Of a DNA stretch of 44,464 bases, positions 37,325 to 44,390 are shown piece by piece. The notes under the pieces are model-generated. The model worked only from the letters and a program-made list of their open reading frames with translations. It was not told the origin of the DNA and did not search any database. The DNA comes from Rhizobacter sp. SG703. GTDB lineage: Bacteria > Pseudomonadota > Gammaproteobacteria > Burkholderiales > Burkholderiaceae_C. Every line of letters begins with the position of its first letter. Position 1 is the stretch's first letter. Both the position numbers and the translations under genes were made by a program. The stretch covers positions 1 to 44,464 of the forward strand of contig NZ_JAAZQK010000020.1 in assembly GCF_012275445.1 (NCBI RefSeq), given 5' to 3'.

Positions 37325-37935
37325 TGTGGATCGTCAAGATCGGCGGCAGCCTGTGCGCCGACCCGGTGCTGCCGCAGTGGCTCGATCTGCTGGCGCAACT
37401 GGGCGGAGGGCGGGTGACGCTGGTGTGCGGCGGCGGCACCTTTGCCGACGAGGTGCGGCGGCTGCAATCGCACTGGCAGTTTCATGACCTGGCTGCGCAC
37501 AACATGGCGGTGCTGGCGATGGCGCAGACGGCTTATCAGTTGAATGCGCTGAACCCGGCATTGCAATTGGCGACCAGCCGCAGCGACATCCGGCGGGTGC
37601 TGCACAAGGGGCAGACGGCGCTGTGGCTGCCATTCGAATTGCAGCGAGAACAGGCGGATGCGCACACCAATTGGGAGGTGACGGCCGACAGCATCGCGCT
37701 GGACCTGGCGCGGCGCTTGAATGCGGAGCGCTTGGTGGTGGTGAAGTCGTGCCGCGTGGATGCGGCGTCGACGCTGGCGCAATTGAGCGAGGACGGGATC
37801 GTCGATGCGCGGTTCGCGTCGCTGGCGGATGGGGCGGCGTTTCCGATCGCGATCATGCACAAGGATGATCTGGAGGGGATGCGGGCGTTGTTGTATGGGG
37901 AAGGGTTGGGGCTGGGGGCGGGGCGGGCGTTCTAG
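37324..37935 (+). CDS. MfnE-like amino-acid-kinase-fold protein
   Basis: A 203-residue protein of the amino acid kinase fold. WIVKIGGSLC is the nucleotide-binding N terminus, VTLVCGGGTFADEVR the glycine loop, NWEVTADSIALDLARRL the ADS motif and VVVKSCRVD the later beta strand. Archaeal MfnE phosphorylates aminomethylfuran phosphate in methanofuran synthesis. The C terminus (from YGEGLGLG) is low-complexity and differs from the truncated second copy at 41021-41429. A GC hairpin follows ten bases after the stop. Codon use becomes less GC-biased in the last 400 bases. Confidence 0.87.
   Translation: MWIVKIGGSLCADPVLPQWLDLLAQLGGGRVTLVCGGGTFADEVRRLQSHWQFHDLAAHNMAVLAMAQTAYQLNALNPALQLATSRSDIRRVLHKGQTALWLPFELQREQADAHTNWEVTADSIALDLARRLNAERLVVVKSCRVDAASTLAQLSEDGIVDARFASLADGAAFPIAIMHKDDLEGMRALLYGEGLGLGAGRAF
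37520..37900 (+). repeat. mfnE-like 3' segment, copy A of a long direct repeat
   Basis: This stretch is repeated in the same direction at 41021-41397 (offset 3497 in the best part). Over 37581-37900 I count about 15 differences in 320 positions, so identity is about 95%, with no gaps. The two copies bracket the ADP-ribosyltransferase-like and AbiE genes. Confidence 0.9.
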
Positions 37936-37944
37936 CGCGAGACA

Positions 37945-37964
37945 CCCCGGCCGCCAGGCCGGGG
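37945..37964. terminator. hairpin between the mfnE-like gene and the ART-like gene
   Basis: CCCCGGCC / GGCCGGGG with a GCCA loop, followed by ATTTGT, starts nine bases after the mfnE-like stop. It also lies past the end of the convergent minus-strand gene, so it can serve both. Confidence 0.75.
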
Positions 37965-38011
37965 ATTTGTCGGATGCCGGACTCGAGGCGGTTCCGGCTT
38001 GCATCCCTCTC

Positions 38012-39247
38012 TCAGTATTCGTCATCGTCCGGGTGGAACGGCCGCCCGTACTCCGGCGCCTCGTGCGACGGATACGGCCCCATCCGGCCCGACGAGGAGG
38101 AGTACGTCGGCACGATGCGGGTGTTGCGGTACTGGCGCGGCGCGATGACAGCCTCGGTCGCGTAGCGGCCGTCGGCCATGTCGCCGTGGGTGTCGCGGTG
38201 CGACAGGCGGCGGTCGCCATGGGGGTCGCCCTGCGAGGACTGCTGGCCCCAGGCAATGTCGCGTCCCGGGGTGAAGTGTTGGGGATACTGCGCGTAGACG
38301 GTGCCGACGGCAGCCATGCCACGCTCGCCGGGATAGCGCGGCGTCTCGTAGCGCGGCGGCTCCGGCTCGCCCGATTGGGTGGCGCTGTCGGCCCAATCTT
38401 CGGCGTAGCCGGGTTGGCGCGAGACGTAGAAGCCATTGCCGCGTTCGAGCCCGCTGTTGGAGCCGCCATGGCCGCGGCGTGGGCCCTGCTGGACGAGCGA
38501 GTTCATCCCCGCCTGGTTGGTGCCGTGGTAGCCCACGGGCTGGAAGCCGCGCCGCCGCAGGTCGTCGGTGCGCCGCTGGATCTCGGCGCGCGACGGTGCG
38601 GCGCCGGTCAGGGCGTTGCCCGAGTAGGCCGAGCCGTTGGAGTCGTCGCTTTCGTAACCCGCCGGCTCGTCCCTGAGCCTCAGGCCGGAGCTTGGATGGG
38701 TGGTGCGCGGGCGCGGCGGGGATGAACTGTAGCTGCGCAGCGGGTTGCCGCGGCTGTCGCACGGCGTGCCGTCGCGCAGCGTGTAGCGCGTGCCGCCCTT
38801 CAGCCCGTATTGCTCGGGCGGCACGGCGGTCTTGTTGTCGCCGCTGCCCATGATGCGCAGGCTCGCCACGGGCTTGTGCGTCTCGTGGTTGGTGACGATG
38901 AAGACACCGGAGTTCAGCTCGACGCCCGTCAGGTGGACGTGCTCGCCCGTTTTCGGATCGATGAAATGAGGTGTCGAATACGGCTCGCCATTGGGCTGCG
39001 ACGGCTTCTGGCCGCTGCCGGGCTGGTAGGTCACGGCGCTCGAGAGCTCGAAGTTGCTGTTGGCGGGAGCGCGGTTGCTGCGCGATGTGCTGGACGAGCG
39101 CGAGGTGCGCGTCTGCAGCGCTCCCAGCGTGCCCTCGGCCGACCGCGAGCGCGCGCCGGCAGGGGCGTTCGACGGCGGACTGTCCGGGCGCTGCGTTTCA
39201 GAGCTTGCAGGGGCGCCGCGAACTCCGTTGTTCTGGTTGACTTTCAT
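38012..39247 (-). CDS. candidate exotoxin-A/diphtheria-class ADP-ribosyltransferase effector
   Basis: A 411-residue protein with two parts. Residues 1-190 are hydrophilic and rich in Ser, Pro, Asn and Arg, without a signal peptide, like type III effector leaders. Residues about 235-385 carry the H-Y-E pattern of diphtheria-type transferases: GYHGT with H241, GFYVSRQPGYAEDWA with Y274 and Y281, and RYATEAVIAP with E365 followed by RNTRIVPTYS. This matches the order and spacing of the catalytic domain of Pseudomonas exotoxin A (GYHGT, GFYIAGDPALAYGYA, E before a TVVIPSA-like strand). AGGAAG precedes ATG 39247; a longer frame to 39433 is unlikely. No secretion gene or immunity gene is adjacent. 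A PARP-like or other ART role remains possible. Confidence 0.7.
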   Translation of the reverse strand: MKVNQNNGVRGAPASSETQRPDSPPSNAPAGARSRSAEGTLGALQTRTSRSSSTSRSNRAPANSNFELSSAVTYQPGSGQKPSQPNGEPYSTPHFIDPKTGEHVHLTGVELNSGVFIVTNHETHKPVASLRIMGSGDNKTAVPPEQYGLKGGTRYTLRDGTPCDSRGNPLRSYSSSPPRPRTTHPSSGLRLRDEPAGYESDDSNGSAYSGNALTGAAPSRAEIQRRTDDLRRRGFQPVGYHGTNQAGMNSLVQQGPRRGHGGSNSGLERGNGFYVSRQPGYAEDWADSATQSGEPEPPRYETPRYPGERGMAAVGTVYAQYPQHFTPGRDIAWGQQSSQGDPHGDRRLSHRDTHGDMADGRYATEAVIAPRQYRNTRIVPTYSSSSGRMGPYPSHEAPEYGRPFHPDDDEY

Positions 39248-39463
39248 GGCAATGGCTTCCTGTGTTGGGAGGGGGGCGGCGACGGCGGGTGGCAGCCCGT
39301 TCCGACGTTGCTCCAGTGTGAAAGCGGGCCGGTTCCGGCCGGCGATGGAAAAGCGAAGCGGAGGATTGCCCAGCGGCGTTGGCGGCCGCGAAGCCGGTGG
39401 GGCGCGAGTACCGACCAGGGGTAGCGGCTGCAATGGGGAGGGCGTGGGGGCGAGGCGGGGGTT

Positions 39464-40188
39464 CTAGGTTTGCGCGATGGCCTGGTTGGCGATTTGCTCG
39501 AACCGTTGCACGCTGGCAAGCACTGCATCAAGGGAGGGGACTTCGCCAAAGACCATCCCGGCCATCGCGTCGTAGTCCCGTGCGAGTGCCTCTCGCATGG
39601 CCTCGCCGGGTGACAGTGTGAACGTTCCTGGCACGGCTGAATCGAGTCCGAGATCCGTACTGCCGAAGAACAGCCGAGTGTGGTGCGCGCAGTCGACGGC
39701 CAGGATGCGGTCGGCCTGCCATTGCGATTGTCTTCCGGATCAAGGTCGAGTCGGAAGCGACCATCCGGGATGACGGAGGTGCTGATGCCGGCGAACTGTT
39801 CCCTCAGCGGGCCGCGGATGTAGGCCTGGCACGCAGTTCGGATGGCATCGAGCCGCGCACGGCGCTTCTTGCTGCTCAAGGCGTCCAGCTCGGCCGCTTC
39901 CACGGCATGACCCAAGTCGTCGCGGAAGACCGTGATGTCGATGTCTTCGGAGAATCGGGTGACCAGCCTGAAGGCCTTCGAGAGTGACGTGCCGCCTTTG
40001 AACAGCAGTCGAGGCCCGCCGGCGGGCAGGCCGTTGAACAACGCGTCGAGGGTCCAGCAGACCCAGAAGTCTTTCTCGACGTTCTGAACCGCCGTGCCCG
40101 TGCGGGCTGCAGTGCCGAGAAACAGGTCGCGCCGATCAGAGTCGCTGGCGCCGATGACGGCTTTGAAGGCTGGGTTCAACGGGAGCAT
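39464..40188 (-). pseudogene. AbiEii-type nucleotidyltransferase toxin, deleted and frameshifted
   Basis: The 5' part (from ATG 40188) reads as an AbiEii/type IV toxin: VEKDFWVCWTLDALFNGL, LLFKGGTSLSKAF and RFSEDIDITVFRDDL hold the nucleotidyltransferase GG...DID signature. At about 39725-39745, after RFRLDLDPEDNR, the frame changes; the next frame continues with the usual C-terminal part (ADRILAVDCAHHTRLFF, FTLSPGEAMREALARDYDAM, MVFGEVPSLDAVLASV) and stops at 39464. Compared with family members, about 80-90 residues between these parts are missing. An internal deletion has therefore inactivated the toxin. It overlaps the antitoxin gene by 53 bases. Confidence 0.82.
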
Positions 40189-40897
40189 CCGCGTGTTTTG
40201 CCGGTCTGCGACGGGCGACCGGCGGCCTTCTTGTGTCACCAGGCAGCGGTGAATCGTTCCATGTCGCCTGCGGATTGCAGCCGGGCAGTTCACGAACGAG
40301 GATTTGCATCCATGCGGGCATCACGCTGAAGCCGTCGCTCAGATCCCGGGCGATCTCGCTTCCGTGGGCCGGGTCTGCGAGCACCTTGGACAGCCGGGCC
40401 AGGATGCGATCTCGATCCGAAATCAGCGTGTCCTTCAGCCAGTACAGCGCCTGCACGACGCGCATCGCAGGGCGCCCAGCCCAGTAGAGGCGACTGGGCG
40501 CGGTGTGCTTGAACTCGATGCTCAGCTGGTCGAGCTGGATGGCACGTCGGCGGGCGTCGGTATGGATGGTCACGTGGGCCGGCACGGCATCGGTGAGGCC
40601 GAGGTCGTTGGCCGCAGTCATCCCGTCTACCAGCAGCCGCAGATGGTCGCGGCGGGCGACGGCTTCCACCACAGCGCGATAGTCCGGCGAGGTCGGACGC
40701 TTCGTCAGCTTGTTGAGCCCCGGCTTGTCGTACAGGCCGCGGTCGATGCGACGGAGTTCACCTGCCAGCACCAGGCGCTGCAGCGCCTTGTCGACGGCGT
40801 CGCGGCTGCCGAGTTGCGCGAAGTCGGTCGGCACCCAGACCTGGCTGGGCCCGGCGGCATCGACAAGCGTGGAGATGCGGGTTTTGAGATCGGACAT
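40136..40897 (-). CDS. AbiEi-family antitoxin (DUF6088 type)
   Basis: A protein of 253 residues with an N-terminal winged-helix region (VPTDFAQLGSRDAVDKALQRLVLAGELRRIDRGLYDKP) typical of AbiEi/DUF6088 antitoxins that pair with AbiEii toxins. Start ATG 40897 is preferred; a TTG at 40948 would add 17 residues. The last about 50 residues (after MPAWMQILVREL) are Arg/Pro-rich and unlike the family, and may come from a frame change near the toxin start. An inverted repeat at 40910-40941 is a probable autoregulatory site. With the toxin broken the gene may be a remnant. Confidence 0.78.
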   Translation of the reverse strand: MSDLKTRISTLVDAAGPSQVWVPTDFAQLGSRDAVDKALQRLVLAGELRRIDRGLYDKPGLNKLTKRPTSPDYRAVVEAVARRDHLRLLVDGMTAANDLGLTDAVPAHVTIHTDARRRAIQLDQLSIEFKHTAPSRLYWAGRPAMRVVQALYWLKDTLISDRDRILARLSKVLADPAHGSEIARDLSDGFSVMPAWMQILVRELPGCNPQATWNDSPLPGDTRRPPVARRRPAKHADAPVEPSLQSRHRRQRL

Positions 40898-40909
40898 GTG
40901 GGGTGATGA

Positions 40910-40941
40910 TTGTCCGATATTTGTATGTTTTTTTCGGACAA
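40910..40941. promoter_or_regulatory. inverted repeat, probable AbiEi operator
   Basis: TTGTCCGA (40910-40917) and TCGGACAA (40934-40941) are perfect 8-bp arms spaced by 16 AT-rich bases, 13 bases before the antitoxin start. A further TCGGACA lies at 40890-40896. AbiEi antitoxins are known to repress their own operon through inverted repeats in the promoter. Confidence 0.65.
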
Positions 40942-41020
40942 ACGGCAAGGCTTGCTGTCTGAAAAGTGTGGGGATATTTCGGTCTGAGTGCTGAGCCTTG
41001 GAAGTGGGATGCGCAAGGCT

Positions 41021-41429
41021 GATGCAGACGTGTCAGCTGGATGTGCGAAACCCCGCGCTGCAGCTGGGTGCGAGCCGCAGCGACATCCGCCGCGTGCTGC
41101 ACAAGGGGCAGACCGCGTTGTGGCTGCGGTTCGAGCTGCAGCGAGAACAGGCGGATGCGCACACCAATTGGGAGGTGACGGCCGACAGCATTGCGCTGGA
41201 CCTGGCGCGGCGCTTGAATGCGGAACGGCTGGTGGTGGTGAAGTCATGCCGCGTGGATGCGGCGTCGACGCTGGCGCAATTGAGCGAGGACGGGATCGTC
41301 GATGCGCGGTTTGCGTCGCTGGCGGATGAGGCGGCGTTTCCGATCGCGATCATGCACAAGGATGATCTGGAGGGGATGCGGGCGTTGTTGTATGGGGAGA
41401 GCTCGGCGGTGGAGGTTCGGGGGTTTTAG
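41021..41429 (+). pseudogene. truncated second copy of the mfnE-like gene (3' two thirds)
   Basis: The frame ending at TAG 41427-41429 encodes NPALQLGASRSDIRRVLHK through GMRALLYGE, the C-terminal two thirds of the mfnE-like protein, but the first about 65 residues with the kinase glycine loop are absent. Nucleotide identity to 37581-37900 is about 95% and ungapped. The final residues (SSAVEVRGF) differ from those of the intact copy. An ATG at 40998 could open the frame, but the product would lack the active site. It marks a duplication or insertion scar. Confidence 0.88.
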
Positions 41430-41838
41430 TTACCGCCTCGGTGCGGTTGAGCCTTTTCATTCTCCGCTTGACCACCATCGCCAAGCATCCGAGCGATGCG
41501 CCCAAGGCGCACAGGTAGGCGAGCAAAGCAAGTTGAAAAGAATCGCGAGGGAAATGGAGGGCGCGCTCCGCACTGACTGTGCTGATGGGAAACGAAAGGG
41601 CTCCGAACACGAACCCGACCCCGCCGCCAATGTAGATGCTTGATCTCACCTCAAGATCGAGGCCCATGAGGTTCCACAAAGCGGGGAAGGCGATGCCGCC
41701 CACAATGCCGAGTACAACACTGGAATAGATGAAGCCGGCCATTCCGTGAGGGCTTATCGTGCACACCAGGAACCCACTTGCCGTAGCCGGGCCGGCCAAC
41801 AGCAGGAATGCGGTGAGTGACTCGACAGTAGTTCTCAT
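41350..41838 (-). CDS. small four-helix membrane protein, unknown
   Basis: A 162-residue protein with four hydrophobic stretches (about 8-27, 33-56, 67-87 and 100-123), so an inner-membrane protein. It is not a family I recognise. The last 30 or so residues are Pro/Thr-rich and are encoded by the antisense strand of the truncated mfnE-like copy, so the native C terminus was probably cut off by the rearrangement. It begins 12 bases after the zinc-ribbon gene stop and is probably co-transcribed with it. Confidence 0.6.
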   Translation of the reverse strand: MRTTVESLTAFLLLAGPATASGFLVCTISPHGMAGFIYSSVVLGIVGGIAFPALWNLMGLDLEVRSSIYIGGGVGFVFGALSFPISTVSAERALHFPRDSFQLALLAYLCALGASLGCLAMVVKRRMKRLNRTEAVTKTPEPPPPSSPHTTTPASPPDHPCA

Positions 41839-41850
41839 GCCTTCGCTGGC

Positions 41851-42057
41851 CTATGCCATTTCGTCGTCGACTGCTGCTCGACCTTTTTCCGCAATGGCCT
41901 CGATGCAATCGACGCAGATCGGCTTCTTCTGTAGCGGATAGACCCCCCCCCGCAAGAATCGGCGATCGAGCAGCCGCTCGCAGAGCGCACAGTGACCGGC
42001 TCGTTCTGGAGGGAGCGCAGATCCTGTCTTTGCACAGCGGAATTGAACAGTGGTCAA
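41851..42057 (-). CDS. small zinc-ribbon protein, unknown function
   Basis: A 68-residue protein from TTG 42057, chosen because AGGGAG lies six bases upstream. It contains CALC and CVDC pairs (GHCALCERLL ... KPICVDCIEA), a four-cysteine zinc ribbon, plus one more cysteine near the start. A longer frame to 42216 has an Arg-rich leader that looks non-coding. It is directly followed by the membrane-protein gene. Confidence 0.5.
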   Translation of the reverse strand: MTTVQFRCAKTGSALPPERAGHCALCERLLDRRFLRGGVYPLQKKPICVDCIEAIAEKGRAAVDDEMA

Positions 42058-42472
42058 CGCGGGCTCCCTAGTAGCTGCTTGGGTCCGTGCCACAGCTTGC
42101 CATACAGCCGGATGGCGAGCCGACTGTCCATGCTGCGCAGGTCGCGCCCGCGTATGCGGTACCCGTCTGAGACCGGGAGCGGACACCGCCGCCTCGAAAG
42201 ACAGCAGCTGCTGCAAAGGGGGCGTCTTCTTCCGAGGACGGCTTCAGACTGAACTGAGTCGCTCGGGGCAACCGCGCCGAGCGACAGCTTGGTCGAACAC
42301 CGGTCACTCGATGGTCGCTATCTCGGACAACTGCCTCGCCTTCGATAGCATGTACTGAGCATCAAGGTACGCGGTTGGTGAATGAACGACCGGTTGGAAC
42401 CGCGGTCAACTGTCTCTGATCGATCCACCGGCGACATTGGCACCCTCGAACACGTTGCGGAAAAGCGGACGC
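42058..42472. other. intergenic stretch without a recognisable gene
   Basis: Only short overlapping frames without family resemblance are present. The base composition is visibly less GC-rich than the C1 and cbb regions. GACCG and CGGTC arms around GGTTGGAACC at about 42388-42407 are the only structure I noticed. Confidence 0.5.
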
Positions 42473-42784
42473 TCATTCCTTAGTGAGTCGAGCCAGGCGC
42501 GCGGCAGCAGCCTGTCGAACCAACTCAGCTTGGTCACCTGCAAGCCTTTGCAGAATCTCGACTGGAGCCTTCTGGTTCCAAGCAATTCTGGCCCGCACAC
42601 CTTCGTCTTCGTCTCGAGACAGTGCGTCGAAAAGCTGCGCTCCAAGCTTGCGCTTTTCGGCAACGCATGCTCGGACCGAAGCCAATGGGTCACGAGCTAT
42701 CAGCTCCAGTATTTCGAGTTGAATCTGCTTGTTGTGGATCACCCATGGCTTCATGTCCGGAAATCTTCGGATGACGTCTTTCAC
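42473..42784 (-). CDS. small HEAT/LRV-like alpha-repeat protein
   Basis: A 103-residue protein with two or three helical repeats of the HEAT or leucine-rich-variant kind: LIARDPLASVRACVAEKR, LSRDEDEGVRARIAWNQ and LAGDQAELVRQAAAARLARL. GTG 42784 is the longest start; ATG 42754 is an alternative. Such short repeat proteins often act as adaptors or immunity-type proteins. The function is unknown. Confidence 0.65.
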   Translation of the reverse strand: MKDVIRRFPDMKPWVIHNKQIQLEILELIARDPLASVRACVAEKRKLGAQLFDALSRDEDEGVRARIAWNQKAPVEILQRLAGDQAELVRQAAAARLARLTKE

Positions 42785-43040
42785 ACATCAACCGTCGCCT
42801 CATCGTTCGCCGCCTGGCTGTATTCCTCGGGATCGTCGCTCGTTCTCAAGCGAACGAATTCCTCAGCTGACTTGATCATGTGTCAATACGCCTTGCTCAG
42901 TCGGGGGTAAGCATTGAAGCCGACGTCGATGAACTGCAGCTAGTAGCCGGTTGAAGACGCTCGGGCTCAGCTGCCAGCGGCCTCGAATCGACCCGTTGCA
43001 GACATCGAATCGGGCAAATTCCTTGCCGCAAACCGGACGC

Positions 43041-43556
43041 TCAAGCAGGCCGTGATGGACGCTTGCCGTCCAGTTGAATAAGGATGGATTCGTCGTGTTC
43101 GACGATCCGGACACTACCGTCATGTTCTTCATAGACCTCGGCCGCGACGAGTCTGAGCTTAGCGCCTGACAGGGCAAGCCGCATTTCGACGATAGCGTTC
43201 GGGCCATCCATGCGAAGTTCGACTATCTCAATCTCGCCGAGCGGGAGTTCGGTCAGCGTGCGATCCCTAAAGATTGACGACGGGTCATCAACCACCCGAA
43301 GTTCAGCCAGTTCGTCCGTTTCCTCAAGGTAGAACCCATGGTGGCCACTACCGTCCTCCATCTGACTGATCAGGCGCAGCACCTGACCCGTGTCAAGCTG
43401 CAGGTCGAGCCAGGTGAACTGCAGGAATGGGATGCTCGGATCTTCCCAACGGATTGGGAGACGGTCTTCGTCTCCGGCAAGAGCCATTTCGCATCCTTGC
43501 CACGACGTGACGACACAACCCGCAAGTCTCGAGACCGGTGTGATTTTGTTCGTCAT
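43041..43556 (-). CDS. unknown acidic protein, possibly immunity-like
   Basis: A 171-residue acidic protein with predicted mixed alpha/beta character and no signal peptide. Two similar-looking beta-rich halves appear (LDLQLDTGQVLRLISQMEDG and MRLALSGAKLRLVAAEVYEE). This resembles immunity proteins of polymorphic toxin systems in size and charge, but I recognise no family. The codon use supports a real gene. No ribosome site stands out before ATG 43556. Confidence 0.6.
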   Translation of the reverse strand: MTNKITPVSRLAGCVVTSWQGCEMALAGDEDRLPIRWEDPSIPFLQFTWLDLQLDTGQVLRLISQMEDGSGHHGFYLEETDELAELRVVDDPSSIFRDRTLTELPLGEIEIVELRMDGPNAIVEMRLALSGAKLRLVAAEVYEEHDGSVRIVEHDESILIQLDGKRPSRPA

Positions 43557-43636
43557 GCGATTGCCGCACTATGTATGACCAAAAACCGGACATCAGTCGC
43601 TGGCCGCTTGTGGCCGATCGCGCCCCGGCAGCGGAT

Positions 43637-44287
43637 TTACCAAGCGAGGCCGTGCGGTAGCGTATCCGGTCCGAACAGAAAATGCAGGACCCTTCGTAGG
43701 CTTGTGCCGGCAGACTTTGACGAGGCGTGCAAGATCAACGGGCGCATGAGCAGCGCATCGCCACGATTCGCGGGCACGGCGACTCCTCTCGTTCGCCCCA
43801 ACTGCACTGCCCGATCAGGTTCCATGCGCCCAAGTTCGTGCGAAGCAGGGACGACCCGCAGAGGACCGTCCTCCATGGTGCAGGGATCGACATGTACTCG
43901 AACGGCAAGTAGCTGCGCGAGAACCGCGTCTGGTGGTTGCACGAACACGGCGCCTTCCTTTTCGCTCCAGCCCGTGAGAACCGGATGGTCCACCCGGCCA
44001 GCGACAGGCATGCTCAGATCCTGGTGAATCGGTACCAGCCAATTTTTGGCGGCGGACTTTTCGAAGAAGGTGCACTGGATCGCCCGCGCCCGCGCAGGCA
44101 AGGCGCGGCGCACTTCCGGATGGGACATGACCTTATGCGCCAGTGCTGTGCACCATGCCTGCTGCAACAGGCGTCTTGAGCCGGCACCATTGGTCTCGGT
44201 GGCCACAAGGGCCTGTGCGACCTGATCGCACTCTACTTCGCTCAACAAGTTCGGAACGAGGGCAAAACCCTCTGTGACAAGCTTCAT
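43637..44287 (-). CDS. phytanoyl-CoA dioxygenase (PhyH) family protein
   Basis: A 216-residue Fe(II)/2-oxoglutarate-dependent oxygenase of the PhyH family. The iron facial triad is H88 and D90 in IHQDLSM and H187 in LILHASS; R199 in LRRVLHFLFG probably binds 2-oxoglutarate. DGPLRVVPASH is a family block. ATG 44287 has GAGG six bases upstream; a longer frame to 44401 has an Arg-rich leader. The substrate is unknown. It stands alone among accessory genes. Confidence 0.82.
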   Translation of the reverse strand: MKLVTEGFALVPNLLSEVECDQVAQALVATETNGAGSRRLLQQAWCTALAHKVMSHPEVRRALPARARAIQCTFFEKSAAKNWLVPIHQDLSMPVAGRVDHPVLTGWSEKEGAVFVQPPDAVLAQLLAVRVHVDPCTMEDGPLRVVPASHELGRMEPDRAVQLGRTRGVAVPANRGDALLMRPLILHASSKSAGTSLRRVLHFLFGPDTLPHGLAW

Positions 44288-44390
44288 GTCCGCCTCGTGA
44301 ATCGACACCTTTGAAGGATAGCGGAGGACGGAGTTACGCAGCCTCAAACCTGCCTTTCGCGAGCGTCGGCTCCTGGCCGAAGAGCGACCT

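Noticed and set aside
39248-39433. 62-residue N-terminal extension of the ART-like protein
   Set aside because: AGGAAG precedes the ATG at 39247 and the extension is Pro/Arg-rich non-coding-like sequence.
39244-39470. Extension of the AbiEii frame to 39244 as a 349-residue protein
   Set aside because: After about 39740 this frame is Ser/Pro/Arg-rich and unlike the family, while the adjacent frame carries the true AbiEii C terminus.
40998-41429. A functional second MfnE-like kinase of 143 residues
   Set aside because: The nucleotide-binding N-terminal part is absent, so it is a truncated copy.
41943-41952. Run of C residues as a phase-variable tract
   Set aside because: The run is short and lies inside the zinc-ribbon frame without a repeat-controlled start; slippage cannot be judged from one sequence.
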